Notes under the pieces: generated by a model
Seen by the model: the letters and a program-made list of their open reading frames with translations, nothing else
What the model was told of the DNA's origin: nothing
Databases searched by the model: none
Position numbers and translations under genes: made by a program
In this document: positions 18,111-26,428 of the stretch, piece after piece
How positions within the stretch are numbered: the first letter of the stretch is position 1
How the letters are laid out: every line of letters begins with the position of its first letter
Assembly: GCA_002389645.1 (NCBI GenBank)
Contig: DGQE01000035.1
Location: forward strand, 62,001 to 126,000
DNA length: 64,000 nucleotides
Direction: 5' to 3'
DNA from: Flavobacteriales bacterium UBA4422
GTDB taxonomy: Bacteria > Bacteroidota > Bacteroidia > Flavobacteriales_G > Salibacteraceae

Positions 18111-19862
18111 ATGTTAAAGTCGATACTTACTCTTTGTTTCTCTTTTACTGCTATTGCGGCTACTTGTCAAACAAACATTAAGCTAACCAATTCAGTAGTT
18201 TCAGATATTCTTAAAGGAAACTATGTTTACGAGGTTTATGAACCTTCTGCAGCATTTAATGACCCTCATGCCATAGCTGCTGAGCTTTCTGATAGAATTA
18301 GGCCTGACTCTTTGCACAGCTATTTGAAAAAGATGAGTGCTTTTGAAACCAGAAACACAGGCTCTGATACTGTTTCTGACACACGCGGAATGGGAGCAGC
18401 AAGAAGATGGGCGCATCAAATGTTTGAGAAGTTCAGTGCAGAGAATGAGAATAGATTGGAAGTTTCATTTCTTCAATTCGACCTCAACATATGCGGTGTT
18501 TCCCAACACAAAAATGTTGTAGCTGTATTACCTGGAAAGCAAACTCAGGATTTTGATGGCAGTCAAACGGGGGTAGTCCTCATTGAAGGACATTTAGACA
18601 GCCGATGCAATACGTCATGCGATACAAATTGCCTTGCTGAGGGTATGGAAGACAACGGCAGCGGCAGCGCCTTGGTTGTGGAGTTGGCGCGTGTACTGGC
18701 GAAGTATGAGTATAATCGAACAATAGTTTTCATGCTTACTACGGGTGAAGAACAAGGATTGCATGGTGCCGAGGCCATGGCCAAGTATTGTGGGGACAAC
18801 AATATTCCTATTGCTGCGGTTTTGAATAATGATGTTATCGGAGGAGTTATATGCGGAGAAACGAGCTCTCCACCTTCTTGCCCTAGCGAGAATGATGTGG
18901 ACAGCACTCAGGTAAGACTTTTTTCACGAGGTAGTTTTGACTCACCAAGTAAGCAATTGTCGCGTTATATCAAGTTGCAATATGAGGAGGAGTTGAAAGA
19001 GCATGTTGATGTTCCTCATTTATTAACCATAATGTCTGCTGAAGATAGAACGGGTAGAGGAGGAGATCACATTCCGTTTCGCGCTGCGGGTTACCCTGCA
19101 ATGCGCTTTACTTCAGCTAACGAGCATGGAGATGCTTCTAATGGTCCTAACTATGAGGACAGACAACACACGAGTGATGATGTTTTAGGATTGGATATTG
19201 ACAATGATGGTCAATTAGACAGCTTCTTTGTTGACTTTAATTATCTCGCAAGAAATGCGGCAATCAATGCGAATGCGGCTACGATGATAGCCCAGAATGT
19301 TTGTTCAGATATTGGGTTTGAAGTTGAACAAAGAACATGGAGCAAGGCGCGGGTCAATATTGGAGGAGATTTCTGTGCATCTCCACCATTCAGACTTGCT
19401 TACCGAACGGAAACGAACGATTGGGACACGGTGATTACCGTTACCGAGAATATGTCTGAGGTGGAAATTATCCCAGGATTCAATCATTTCTTTTCGGTTG
19501 CCAGGGTCAATGAGGATGGAATTGAAAGCTTATTCTCAGGAGAACAATTCATTCAGATCTTGGGTGCGGATGAGCCGGAGGAAAAAAAGGGCATTGAATT
19601 ATTACAAAATAAGCCGAACCCATTTGATGAAAGCACCATGATCAGTTTTATCGTTCATGATCGACCTCAAAGTGATATGGCCTTGATTACAATAACTGAT
19701 GTTCAAGGTCAAATAGTTCATCAAGTGTCTTCACCGATCAAAATTGGGATTAATGAAATTCTATATGACCACGGGTATGGAAAAGTAGGAACGTATTTCT
19801 ACAACCTAATCATTGATGGAATAAAGATAGATACGAAGAAGATGGTTTTTGTCGCTTACTAA
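18111..19862 (+). CDS. Secreted M28 family zinc aminopeptidase with T9SS sorting domain
   Basis: 583 aa with a signal peptide (MLKSILTLCFSFTAIAATCQ). All five metal ligands and the catalytic Glu of the M28 family can be placed: H161 and D163 ('EGHLDS'), D181 ('EDNGSGSA'), E213/E214 ('TTGEEQGLHG'), D241 ('NNDVIGG') and H320 ('GGDHIPF'). The family releases N-terminal amino acids with two zinc ions. The C-terminal 85 residues ('IELLQNKPNPFDESTMISF') are a type A sorting domain, so the enzyme is exported to the surface or medium for peptide nutrition. The ATG at 18111 matches the signal peptide; a longer in-frame start at 18045 is unlikely. The stop codon overlaps that of lspA by 4 bases. Confidence 0.92.
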   Translation: MLKSILTLCFSFTAIAATCQTNIKLTNSVVSDILKGNYVYEVYEPSAAFNDPHAIAAELSDRIRPDSLHSYLKKMSAFETRNTGSDTVSDTRGMGAARRWAHQMFEKFSAENENRLEVSFLQFDLNICGVSQHKNVVAVLPGKQTQDFDGSQTGVVLIEGHLDSRCNTSCDTNCLAEGMEDNGSGSALVVELARVLAKYEYNRTIVFMLTTGEEQGLHGAEAMAKYCGDNNIPIAAVLNNDVIGGVICGETSSPPSCPSENDVDSTQVRLFSRGSFDSPSKQLSRYIKLQYEEELKEHVDVPHLLTIMSAEDRTGRGGDHIPFRAAGYPAMRFTSANEHGDASNGPNYEDRQHTSDDVLGLDIDNDGQLDSFFVDFNYLARNAAINANAATMIAQNVCSDIGFEVEQRTWSKARVNIGGDFCASPPFRLAYRTETNDWDTVITVTENMSEVEIIPGFNHFFSVARVNEDGIESLFSGEQFIQILGADEPEEKKGIELLQNKPNPFDESTMISFIVHDRPQSDMALITITDVQGQIVHQVSSPIKIGINEILYDHGYGKVGTYFYNLIIDGIKIDTKKMVFVAY

Positions 19863-20488
19863 GCCTCAGCAGAAGTTTGTTCGTCTGCTTTTTTCTCTTC
19901 AGGGAAATAGCGCTTTTGGAAAACTACAATCATGCTGATTCCTGTTGTAATTGCTGTGTCTGCAATATTAAATACAGGTCTGAAGAACATAAATCGCTCT
20001 CCGCCCCATAATGGAAACCAATCAGGAAAATTACCTGAAATAAGCGGAAAATATAACATGTCCACAACTCGTCCGAAAAGGAAAGGAGCATAACCGCCTT
20101 CTTCAGGCATAAACTCAGCGATTTGATGATAGCTGTCGTTAAAAATTATTCCGTAAAACATAGAGTCCAGGATGTTTCCTAGAGCTCCAGCAAAAATCAA
20201 AGAGCCCGCAACAATAAGCCCTGTTTTCGCACCATGATTGGCTGTTCTAAAAAGATAGTATCCAATGAAAGAAACAGCAATAATCCTAAATACGGAAAGT
20301 GCAATTTTACCCATGTCACCGCCAAATTCCATACCGAAGGCCATGCCATTGTTTTCGGTAAAGTGGATGATGAACCAATTACCAAATACAGCAAACTCTT
20401 GGCCCAAATACATATTTGATTTGATCCAAAGCTTAACTGCTTGGTCGGCAATCAATACTGCTAAAGAGATGAAAAGGGCTTTTTTCAA
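19859..20488 (-). CDS. lspA: Lipoprotein signal peptidase (signal peptidase II)
   Basis: 209 aa. It cleaves signal peptides of diacylated prolipoproteins in the inner membrane. There are four membrane segments. Conserved stretches are 'TENNGMAFGM', 'GALGNILDSMFYG' (N105, D108), 'GRVVDMLYFP' with catalytic D143, and 'FNIADTAI' with catalytic D177. It is longer than the usual 160-170 aa because of an insert of about 20 residues between the third and fourth segments (around 115-137) and a charged C-terminal tail, both common in Bacteroidota. It is last in a minus-strand operon after ileS and the DksA-like gene, the usual order in this phylum. Confidence 0.95.
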   Translation of the reverse strand: MKKALFISLAVLIADQAVKLWIKSNMYLGQEFAVFGNWFIIHFTENNGMAFGMEFGGDMGKIALSVFRIIAVSFIGYYLFRTANHGAKTGLIVAGSLIFAGALGNILDSMFYGIIFNDSYHQIAEFMPEEGGYAPFLFGRVVDMLYFPLISGNFPDWFPLWGGERFMFFRPVFNIADTAITTGISMIVVFQKRYFPEEKKADEQTSAEA

Positions 20489-20512
20489 AAGCTCCTGCTT
20501 TTTAAGGGTTAA

Positions 20513-20896
20513 TTAAGGCTGCATATTTTTTGCTTCGATGCTCAACGTAGCGTGAGGCACAATGCGTAAACGCTCTTTTGAGATCAACTTACCCGTTTGG
20601 CGACAAATGCCATAGGTCTTATTCTCAATGCGTACTAAAGCGTCATTCAAATGCTTGATGAACTTTTCTTGACGGGCTGCTAATTGTGAAGTTTCCTCTC
20701 TTGAAAGCACATCAGAACCATCTTCAATCAACTTAAACGTTGGAGAGGTGTCATCCGTTCCATTATTGTCTCTCAGCGACATGGTAGAATTCAATAGATC
20801 AAGATCCTTTTTCGCCTCTACCAATTTCGCATTTATTATCTCTCGGAATTCTTGCAACTCCGAATCTGAATATCTTGTTTTTTCTGAATCTGCCAT
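20513..20896 (-). CDS. TraR/DksA family transcription regulator
   Basis: 127 aa. An N-terminal coiled-coil part ('ELQEFREIINAKLVEAKKDLD') precedes the C-terminal zinc-finger-like segment 'YGICRQTGKLISKERL' and 'VPHATLSIEAK'. DksA-type proteins bind in the RNA polymerase secondary channel and modulate initiation with ppGpp. The canonical four zinc cysteines are reduced to a single Cys, which is the form usually seen in Bacteroidota members, so it is not a sign of decay. It lies between ileS (12 bases upstream) and lspA (24 bases downstream) and is probably co-transcribed with both. Confidence 0.88.
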   Translation of the reverse strand: MADSEKTRYSDSELQEFREIINAKLVEAKKDLDLLNSTMSLRDNNGTDDTSPTFKLIEDGSDVLSREETSQLAARQEKFIKHLNDALVRIENKTYGICRQTGKLISKERLRIVPHATLSIEAKNMQP

Positions 20897-20908
20897 AGCT
20901 TCTTCTTA

Positions 20909-23900
20909 TTATACTTTCTGTAAATAAATCTTAGTAGAGACACCGTCTTCTACCTCAACGTTTATTGCTTTGTCATTTGTGATGGCCTCTTCTAGCGAAA
21001 GCTTGGAGGCAAGCGTTTCATCGCAAATATAATTTTTATTGGATTCGACAGCACGTGTTACATCCGCTTGCTTTTCAACCATTAAAATGATTTTGTCAGT
21101 AACGTCTAAACCGCTCTCTTTTCGCATGTTCTGGATTCGATTTACCAATTCACGGGCAATTCCTTCTGACCGAAGTTCCTCGCTAATGGTAATGTCTAAT
21201 GCAACAGTGACGGATCCTTCGCTAGCCACACTCCATCCTGGAATATCTTTAGTGCTTATTTCAACATCATTTTTGATTAAGACGAATGACTCACCATTAA
21301 GGTCAAGATTAATGCTTCCTTGAGTTTCCAGAATCTCAATTTCTTCTTGTCCAAACTGCGCAACCTTGCCGGCTAGCACTTTCATGTTTTTACCCACTTT
21401 AGGGCCTAACGCTTTAAAATTTGGCTTGATGCTTTTAACAAAGACACCATCGTCTTTGATGTACTGAAGCTCTTTCACGTTGATTTCACTCAATATCAAA
21501 TCTTCAACTTGCTTGAGGTGCTTTTCAAATTCAGCATTGATAACTGGAACCATGATTTTTTGAAGCGGTTGACGCACTCTGATGTTTTCTTTCTTGCGCA
21601 ATGAAAGCGCTAGTGAAGAGGCGGTTTGAGCTAAAGCCATGCGTTGCTCTAAATCGTTATCAATTTCAGCCACATTGATCACTGGCCATTCTGAAATGTG
21701 CACGGAGCTAGCATCATCGTTTCCTGTGATATCATTCAAATCACAGAATAATGAATCAGAATAAAACGGTGCGATTGGCGCACTCAATTTTGCTACAGAA
21801 ACCAAACAACGGTAAAGTGTTTGGTAGGCCGAGATTTTGTCTTCAGAGTAGTCGCCTTTCCAGAAACGCCTTCTGCACAAACGCACATACCAGTTACTCA
21901 ATTCATCTACCACAAAATCTTGAATTGCTCGCCCTGCGCGAGTTGGCTCATAGCTGTCGAATGCATTTTCAACTTCCTTCACTAAGCTGTTTAGCCTTGA
22001 GATTACCCAACGGTCAATTTCAGGACGGTTCGCTAATGGGATTTCTTCCTCAGCATGAGTGAAATTGTCAACGTTAGCATAGAGCGCAAAGAACGAATAA
22101 CTGTTGTGCAATGCTCTGAAATACTTACGCTGAACCTCGGTGATGCCGTCCAAGTCAAACTTTAGATTATCCCAAGGCATGGCATTGGTTATCATATACC
22201 ATCGGGTGGCATCTGGGCCGAATTTCCCAAGCGTTTCAAACGGATCAACACCATTGCCCAATCGTTTAGACATCTTCTGTCCGTTCTTGTCTAATACAAG
22301 ACCATTGCTCACTACGTTTTTAAACGCAACTGAACCTTTGATCATAGATGAAATGGCGTGTAGCGTATAGAACCAACCGCGAGTTTGGTCTACTCCTTCA
22401 GCGATGAAATCTGCCGGAAATGCCAGGCCATTGTCAACCATCTCTTTGTTCTCAAAAGGATAGTGCCACTGTGCATATGGCATTGCGCCACTGTCAAACC
22501 AAACATCGATCAGGTCTAACTCGCGCGCTAGCACAAGACCATTTCTAAAGAATATGACGAAATCGACCATCGGACGATGCAAGTCGATTATTTCCTCTGG
22601 AAGCGAGGCGAATGTTTTGATTTTACGAGATCGAATAAGGTCGTTCCAAATGTTGTTGACGTTTTCGCCTGCTAATCGTTTTTCGCCTAAGTACTTGAGT
22701 AATGATTGGCCATCGAAACGATTTCCAGCTTCGTCTAAGCACTCTTCAGAAATATAATAAGCGTTCTTTTCGGTGAAGTCATTGATTGCGCCAACGCATT
22801 CTTCCACTAATGGACCATAAGGCCCTGTTCGCCAAATAGGAAGTGGCGTTCCCCAATATCTGGAGCGGCTCAAGTTCCAATCGTTTACGTTTTCTAGCCA
22901 ATTTCCAAATCGTCCTGTTCCTGTGCTCTCTGGTTTCCAGTTGATGGTGTTGTTCAATGCAATCATCTTCTCACGTGCCGATGATGCTTTGATGAACCAA
23001 GAGTCCAATGGGTAGTATAAAATCGGCTTGTCTGTTCTCCAGCAATGTGGATAATTGTGCTGATACTTCTCCACTTTGAAGGCCTTTCCTTCCAGCTTTA
23101 ATTTCAAAGCGATGCGCTCATCCACACTTAAGTAATTACTCAAGTTAGGGATGTGTTCTTTCAAGCTCACCTTTTGCTTTTCGAAAGCAGCTTCACGATC
23201 AGTATCGCTCAAGTACTCTGCTTTCACAGGTTCTCCCGCTAATCCCCAAACATCGTCTTTCACTGCCATTACAAAACGCCCTTGCATATCAACCAACGGC
23301 ACTGGATCTCCAGTTTCGTTTTCGACTAGCATGGGAGGAACGCCAGCCGCCTTTGCGACCTGCATGTCATCTGCACCAAAGGTTGGAGCAGTATGCACGA
23401 TTCCAGTTCCGTCTTCAGTCGTTACAAAATCTCCAGCTATTACTTGAAACGCATTGTCAGCACCTCTCATTGGTTGTGCATATGGCAATAGCTGCTCGTA
23501 TCGTGAACCAACCAACTCAGCACCCTTGAATGAAGCTAACACTCGGTAAGGTAATAATTTATCGGATGGAGAATAAGCCATTTCAGCCTCTAAGCCTTCT
23601 GTTTTGAAGTATTTAGAAACCAAGTTATCCGCGAGAATTACTTTTTGAGCTTCTGCGGTGTATGGGTTGAAAGTGTCAACTAAAACATAGTCAATCTTTG
23701 CACCAACAGTAAGTGCTGTATTTGATGGTAACGTCCAAGGTGTGGTCGTCCATGCCATGAAGAACGCGCTTCCATTATCAGCGGCATCGCTCACAAACTG
23801 CAACGGGCTGCTTGTCACTTTAAACAATGCGGTTGCGCTCGTATCCTTAACGTCTTTATACGTTCCGGGCAAGTTCAACTCATGTGAGCTCAGTCCTGTT

Positions 23901-24460
23901 CCCGCAGCAGGAGAATAAGGCTGAATGGTGTAGCCTTTGTAGAGCATGTTTTTCTCATATAACTGACCCAGCAGCCACCAAACGCTCTCGATATAGTTGT
24001 TTTCATAAGTTACATAAGGGTCGCTCATGTCAACCCAATAACCCATTTTTTCTGTGAGGTCATTCCACACATCGGTATAACGCATCACTGCTTCGCGGCA
24101 TGCTTTGTTGTATTCTTCGATGCTGATTTTCTTGCCAATATCTTCTTTAGTAATCCCGAGTTCTTTTTCCACGCCCAATTCAACTGGTAATCCGTGTGTG
24201 TCCCAACCAGCTTTTCGGTTTACTTGAAAACCTCGCTGGGTCTTGTATCGGCAAAACAAATCTTTAATGGTTCGGCCCATCACATGATGGATTCCGGGCA
24301 TACCATTGGCTGAGGGTGGGCCTTCGTAAAACACGAAGCTAGGGCCACCCTCGCGGGTAGAAATACTCGCCTCAAACGTTTTCTCGTTTTTCCACTTCTC
24401 TAGCACCTGCTCGGCAATGTTCGGCAGGTTAAGCCCATCATGTTCTTTAAATCCTTTCAT
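20909..24460 (-). CDS. ileS: Isoleucyl-tRNA synthetase
   Basis: 1183 aa. It charges tRNA-Ile and edits misactivated valine. Class I motifs are present: HIGH as 'GIHHVMGR' (about 57-63) after 'YEGPPSANGMPG', and KMSKS as 'KMSKRLGNG' near residue 729. Also visible are the editing domain ('TTPWTLPSNTAL', 'HTAPTFGADD'), 'FIAEGVDQTRGWFYTLH', and the anticodon-binding region. The length and the 'TEYKS-free' C-terminus fit the long type found in Bacteroidota and eukaryotic cytosol rather than the shorter E. coli type. It heads the ileS-dksA-lspA operon, with a -7 element at 24494-24501. Confidence 0.97.
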   Translation of the reverse strand: MKGFKEHDGLNLPNIAEQVLEKWKNEKTFEASISTREGGPSFVFYEGPPSANGMPGIHHVMGRTIKDLFCRYKTQRGFQVNRKAGWDTHGLPVELGVEKELGITKEDIGKKISIEEYNKACREAVMRYTDVWNDLTEKMGYWVDMSDPYVTYENNYIESVWWLLGQLYEKNMLYKGYTIQPYSPAAGTGLSSHELNLPGTYKDVKDTSATALFKVTSSPLQFVSDAADNGSAFFMAWTTTPWTLPSNTALTVGAKIDYVLVDTFNPYTAEAQKVILADNLVSKYFKTEGLEAEMAYSPSDKLLPYRVLASFKGAELVGSRYEQLLPYAQPMRGADNAFQVIAGDFVTTEDGTGIVHTAPTFGADDMQVAKAAGVPPMLVENETGDPVPLVDMQGRFVMAVKDDVWGLAGEPVKAEYLSDTDREAAFEKQKVSLKEHIPNLSNYLSVDERIALKLKLEGKAFKVEKYQHNYPHCWRTDKPILYYPLDSWFIKASSAREKMIALNNTINWKPESTGTGRFGNWLENVNDWNLSRSRYWGTPLPIWRTGPYGPLVEECVGAINDFTEKNAYYISEECLDEAGNRFDGQSLLKYLGEKRLAGENVNNIWNDLIRSRKIKTFASLPEEIIDLHRPMVDFVIFFRNGLVLARELDLIDVWFDSGAMPYAQWHYPFENKEMVDNGLAFPADFIAEGVDQTRGWFYTLHAISSMIKGSVAFKNVVSNGLVLDKNGQKMSKRLGNGVDPFETLGKFGPDATRWYMITNAMPWDNLKFDLDGITEVQRKYFRALHNSYSFFALYANVDNFTHAEEEIPLANRPEIDRWVISRLNSLVKEVENAFDSYEPTRAGRAIQDFVVDELSNWYVRLCRRRFWKGDYSEDKISAYQTLYRCLVSVAKLSAPIAPFYSDSLFCDLNDITGNDDASSVHISEWPVINVAEIDNDLEQRMALAQTASSLALSLRKKENIRVRQPLQKIMVPVINAEFEKHLKQVEDLILSEINVKELQYIKDDGVFVKSIKPNFKALGPKVGKNMKVLAGKVAQFGQEEIEILETQGSINLDLNGESFVLIKNDVEISTKDIPGWSVASEGSVTVALDITISEELRSEGIARELVNRIQNMRKESGLDVTDKIILMVEKQADVTRAVESNKNYICDETLASKLSLEEAITNDKAINVEVEDGVSTKIYLQKV

Positions 24461-24493
24461 GTCAACGTTCTAGCCTGTTCTTACAAAAGGCGG

Positions 24494-24501
24494 CAAAGGT
24501 A
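24494..24501 (-). promoter_or_regulatory. ileS -7 element with GC-rich downstream sequence
   Basis: On the minus strand this reads TACCTTTG, a match to TAnnTTTG, followed at once by CCGCC. It ends 33 bases before the ileS ATG. A -33 TTG is not evident. The same TTTGCCGCC string follows the tyrS -7 element at 37867. Confidence 0.5.
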
Positions 24502-24631
24502 AAATCTAGATTCGACTTAAGCGTTGAAAAGAATGGCGAAAAGAGGAGCATTCATAGTGACGTATTTTGATGAAGTAATGCGTCAAAAAAAGACGTGTTG
24601 AAGCCAATTAATTCTCAAGTTTGTTTTAGCT

Positions 24632-25132
24632 ATGAAACATTATCTGCTGTTTATCATCACACTGCTGTTTCCATTCTGCAGTGTGTTTTCCCAAATTGAA
24701 TCTGAAAATGACAGTATGGTTGTGCAGTCTGACATGATTAGAAGCTATTCTTTTACCTCAACTGGAGCTGATAGCCGGTCGTTTTTTTATTGGCACAGCT
24801 ACAAAAACGCTTCAGAGAGCGACTATAAGTGGGTAGGAATTTATGGAGGCAACTTAAGACGCGATTTCAACTTTGACCCTGAGAGTAAGAAATACATGAA
24901 TCGCTTCAGAAATTGGGCCATTGCAAAGCAAGTTTCTTTGGGGGTTGCGCTCCCTCTGTTTGGTGTTTTTGCCTACAATGCTTGGACGAATGATGATATT
25001 TCTTCACCTTCACAAATCGCTTTGGTAGTGGCAGGAGCTGTGCCGACTACCATGTACATCATCATTCCTTATTTCAAGAAGAACGCATTGAAAAAGGCAG
25101 CCATTAATTATAACCGGAATAGGTTGCGTTAG
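24632..25132 (+). CDS. Hypothetical membrane protein with signal peptide
   Basis: 166 aa, family not recognised. A signal peptide (MKHYLLFIITLLFPFCSVFSQ) is followed by a short polar region, a central 'GGNLRRDFNFDPESKKYMNR' stretch, and two hydrophobic segments ('VSLGVALPLFGVFAYNAW' and 'IALVVAGAVPTTMYIIIPYF') before a basic tail (KKNALKKAAINYNRNRLR). The layout suggests an inner-membrane protein with a periplasmic head. It is divergent from ileS and stands alone, with a 138-base gap to the next gene. The codon pattern is similar to its neighbours. Confidence 0.65.
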   Translation: MKHYLLFIITLLFPFCSVFSQIESENDSMVVQSDMIRSYSFTSTGADSRSFFYWHSYKNASESDYKWVGIYGGNLRRDFNFDPESKKYMNRFRNWAIAKQVSLGVALPLFGVFAYNAWTNDDISSPSQIALVVAGAVPTTMYIIIPYFKKNALKKAAINYNRNRLR

Positions 25133-25270
25133 GCTGTGTTAAATCCAGAATTGTCACAATTAATTGTGCCTCCAAAGAATGAGCGCCCTCTTGACCCTTT
25201 TTGTTCGATAAAATATGCGGTCAATTAAGCAGAAGCCAGCTTTGACCTAGTGTTTTCAGAAGGTTTCAAT

Positions 25271-25699
25271 TTACTCGATCGTAGCAATACACTTCAATTC
25301 AATAGCAATAGGAGTAGGTAATGAGTTGATTTCAACCGTAGTTCTGCACGGCTGAGCGTCTTTGAAATACTCTGCATAAACCCGGTTATATGTGGCGAAA
25401 TCGCGGTTCATGTTTACCAGAAAGACAGTAACATCTACTAAATTATTCCAAGAACTTCCAGAAGCCTCTAAAACCGAACGAACATTGTCGAAAACAGACC
25501 GGCATTGCGCCTCAAAATCAAATTCTAGAAAGTTGCCATTGTGATCGAGCTTCAACCCAGGAACACCGCTGTCGTTGGCATCAGAGCCTGCAGTGCGCGG
25601 ACCAACACCCGATAAGAAGAGCAAGTTTCCAACGCGTCTGGCGTGGGGATATGAACCAACTGGTTTTGGGGCTTTGTCTGCATTGATCTTGTCGCTCAT
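25271..25699 (-). CDS. RidA (YjgF/YER057c/UK114) family protein, 2-aminomuconate deaminase-like
   Basis: 142 aa. RidA proteins form trimers and hydrolyse reactive enamines/imines to keto acids and ammonia. The family core is present: 'PKPVGSYPHARRVGNLLFLS' at the N-terminus, 'GSSWNNLVDVTVFLVNM' in the middle, and the substrate-binding Arg in 'QPCRTTVEIN'. The longer loop ('GVGPRTAGSDANDSGVPGLK') resembles the subgroup that includes 2-aminomuconate deaminases of tryptophan breakdown, but no kynurenine-pathway gene is adjacent, so the substrate is open. It is a single gene, with a perfect 14-base palindrome (25155-25168) in the gap downstream. Confidence 0.85.
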   Translation of the reverse strand: MSDKINADKAPKPVGSYPHARRVGNLLFLSGVGPRTAGSDANDSGVPGLKLDHNGNFLEFDFEAQCRSVFDNVRSVLEASGSSWNNLVDVTVFLVNMNRDFATYNRVYAEYFKDAQPCRTTVEINSLPTPIAIELKCIATIE

Positions 25700-25778
25700 G
25701 GTTTCTATTTTAGACTACAAAAAAAGCAAAGAATTGCGGTTAAAGGAAAATTGTCTTGTTTCTTAGGTTCAGAATGCC

Positions 25779-26423
25779 CTATATCAACTTCACAACCTCC
25801 GTCTCTAAAACGCCAAAAACGGAATCCTTCTTTTTAGGCTTAATCTTCATCAGCCCTGTTAAAGCACCAAAAGCAGGCATGATTAAATGTTGATTTTGAA
25901 GGTGAAAGCATGGAACCATTAATGATTGACGCCCTTTTCCTCTGAGCAGAGCGCCAGGATGGATGTGACCGTGTATGTTGATTTGGTCATTTTCTAATTC
26001 TGCCGCTGGTTCGTGCGTGAGAAAGAACGGCCCAATCGATAGTGTTTCAAAAATCTGTAGGTCCAATGAGCGATAGTTAGAACCAGAAAGAATATCGTGG
26101 TTACCAATAACCAATAGAAATTCAATCTTAGGAAATTGACTCGTAATCATTCCAAACTCTTCCATTTCAGAATTGAGCGCACTGTGAAAAAGATCGCCCA
26201 AAATGATCAGTCGATTTGGTTGTTCAGCATTGATCAAGTTGAGCAATGCAGATTGATCTGTAAAACGAGCAGAAGGAGGAATAGGAAGTCCTGCCTTTCT
26301 GAAATGCATAGTTTTACCCAAGTGTAGGTCAGCGATGATGAGGTCATCATTCATCCTCATCCAACGATTTCCGAAGGTAACCGAAGTTTCAGCAATTACA
26401 GCAGTTAGAGGATTAAAAGACAT
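25779..26423 (-). CDS. pdeM: Ligase-associated DNA repair metallo-endonuclease PdeM
   Basis: 214 aa, calcineurin-like phosphoesterase fold. The metal-binding motifs are 'IADLHLGK', 'ILGDLFHS', 'VIGNHD', 'LTHEP' and 'HGHIHPG'. Family knowledge: PdeM belongs to the ligase-associated DNA damage response set found with an Lhr-like helicase, an Mbl-fold exonuclease and an ATP-dependent ligase. The helicase of that set is two genes upstream on the same strand (28455-30863). A TPR histidine kinase gene lies between, ending 5 bases before this start. The ligase and exonuclease genes are not in the window. Confidence 0.9.
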   Translation of the reverse strand: MSFNPLTAVIAETSVTFGNRWMRMNDDLIIADLHLGKTMHFRKAGLPIPPSARFTDQSALLNLINAEQPNRLIILGDLFHSALNSEMEEFGMITSQFPKIEFLLVIGNHDILSGSNYRSLDLQIFETLSIGPFFLTHEPAAELENDQINIHGHIHPGALLRGKGRQSLMVPCFHLQNQHLIMPAFGALTGLMKIKPKKKDSVFGVLETEVVKLI

Positions 26424-26428
26424 TGAGT

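Noticed and set aside
20487..20502. Hairpin AAAAGC-TCCT-GCTTTT at the lspA start as a terminator of the DksA-like gene
   Set aside because: The stem is mostly A-T and overlaps the start codon region of lspA in what looks like one operon.
20513..20896. Loss of zinc-binding cysteines in the DksA-like protein as decay
   Set aside because: The remaining pattern YGICRxTGKLI and VPHATLSIEAK is the usual one in Bacteroidota members, so this is normal for the family.
24461..24631. T-box or other riboswitch upstream of ileS
   Set aside because: The leader from the -7 element to the ATG is about 30 bases, too short for a T-box, and I see no conserved T-box sequence.
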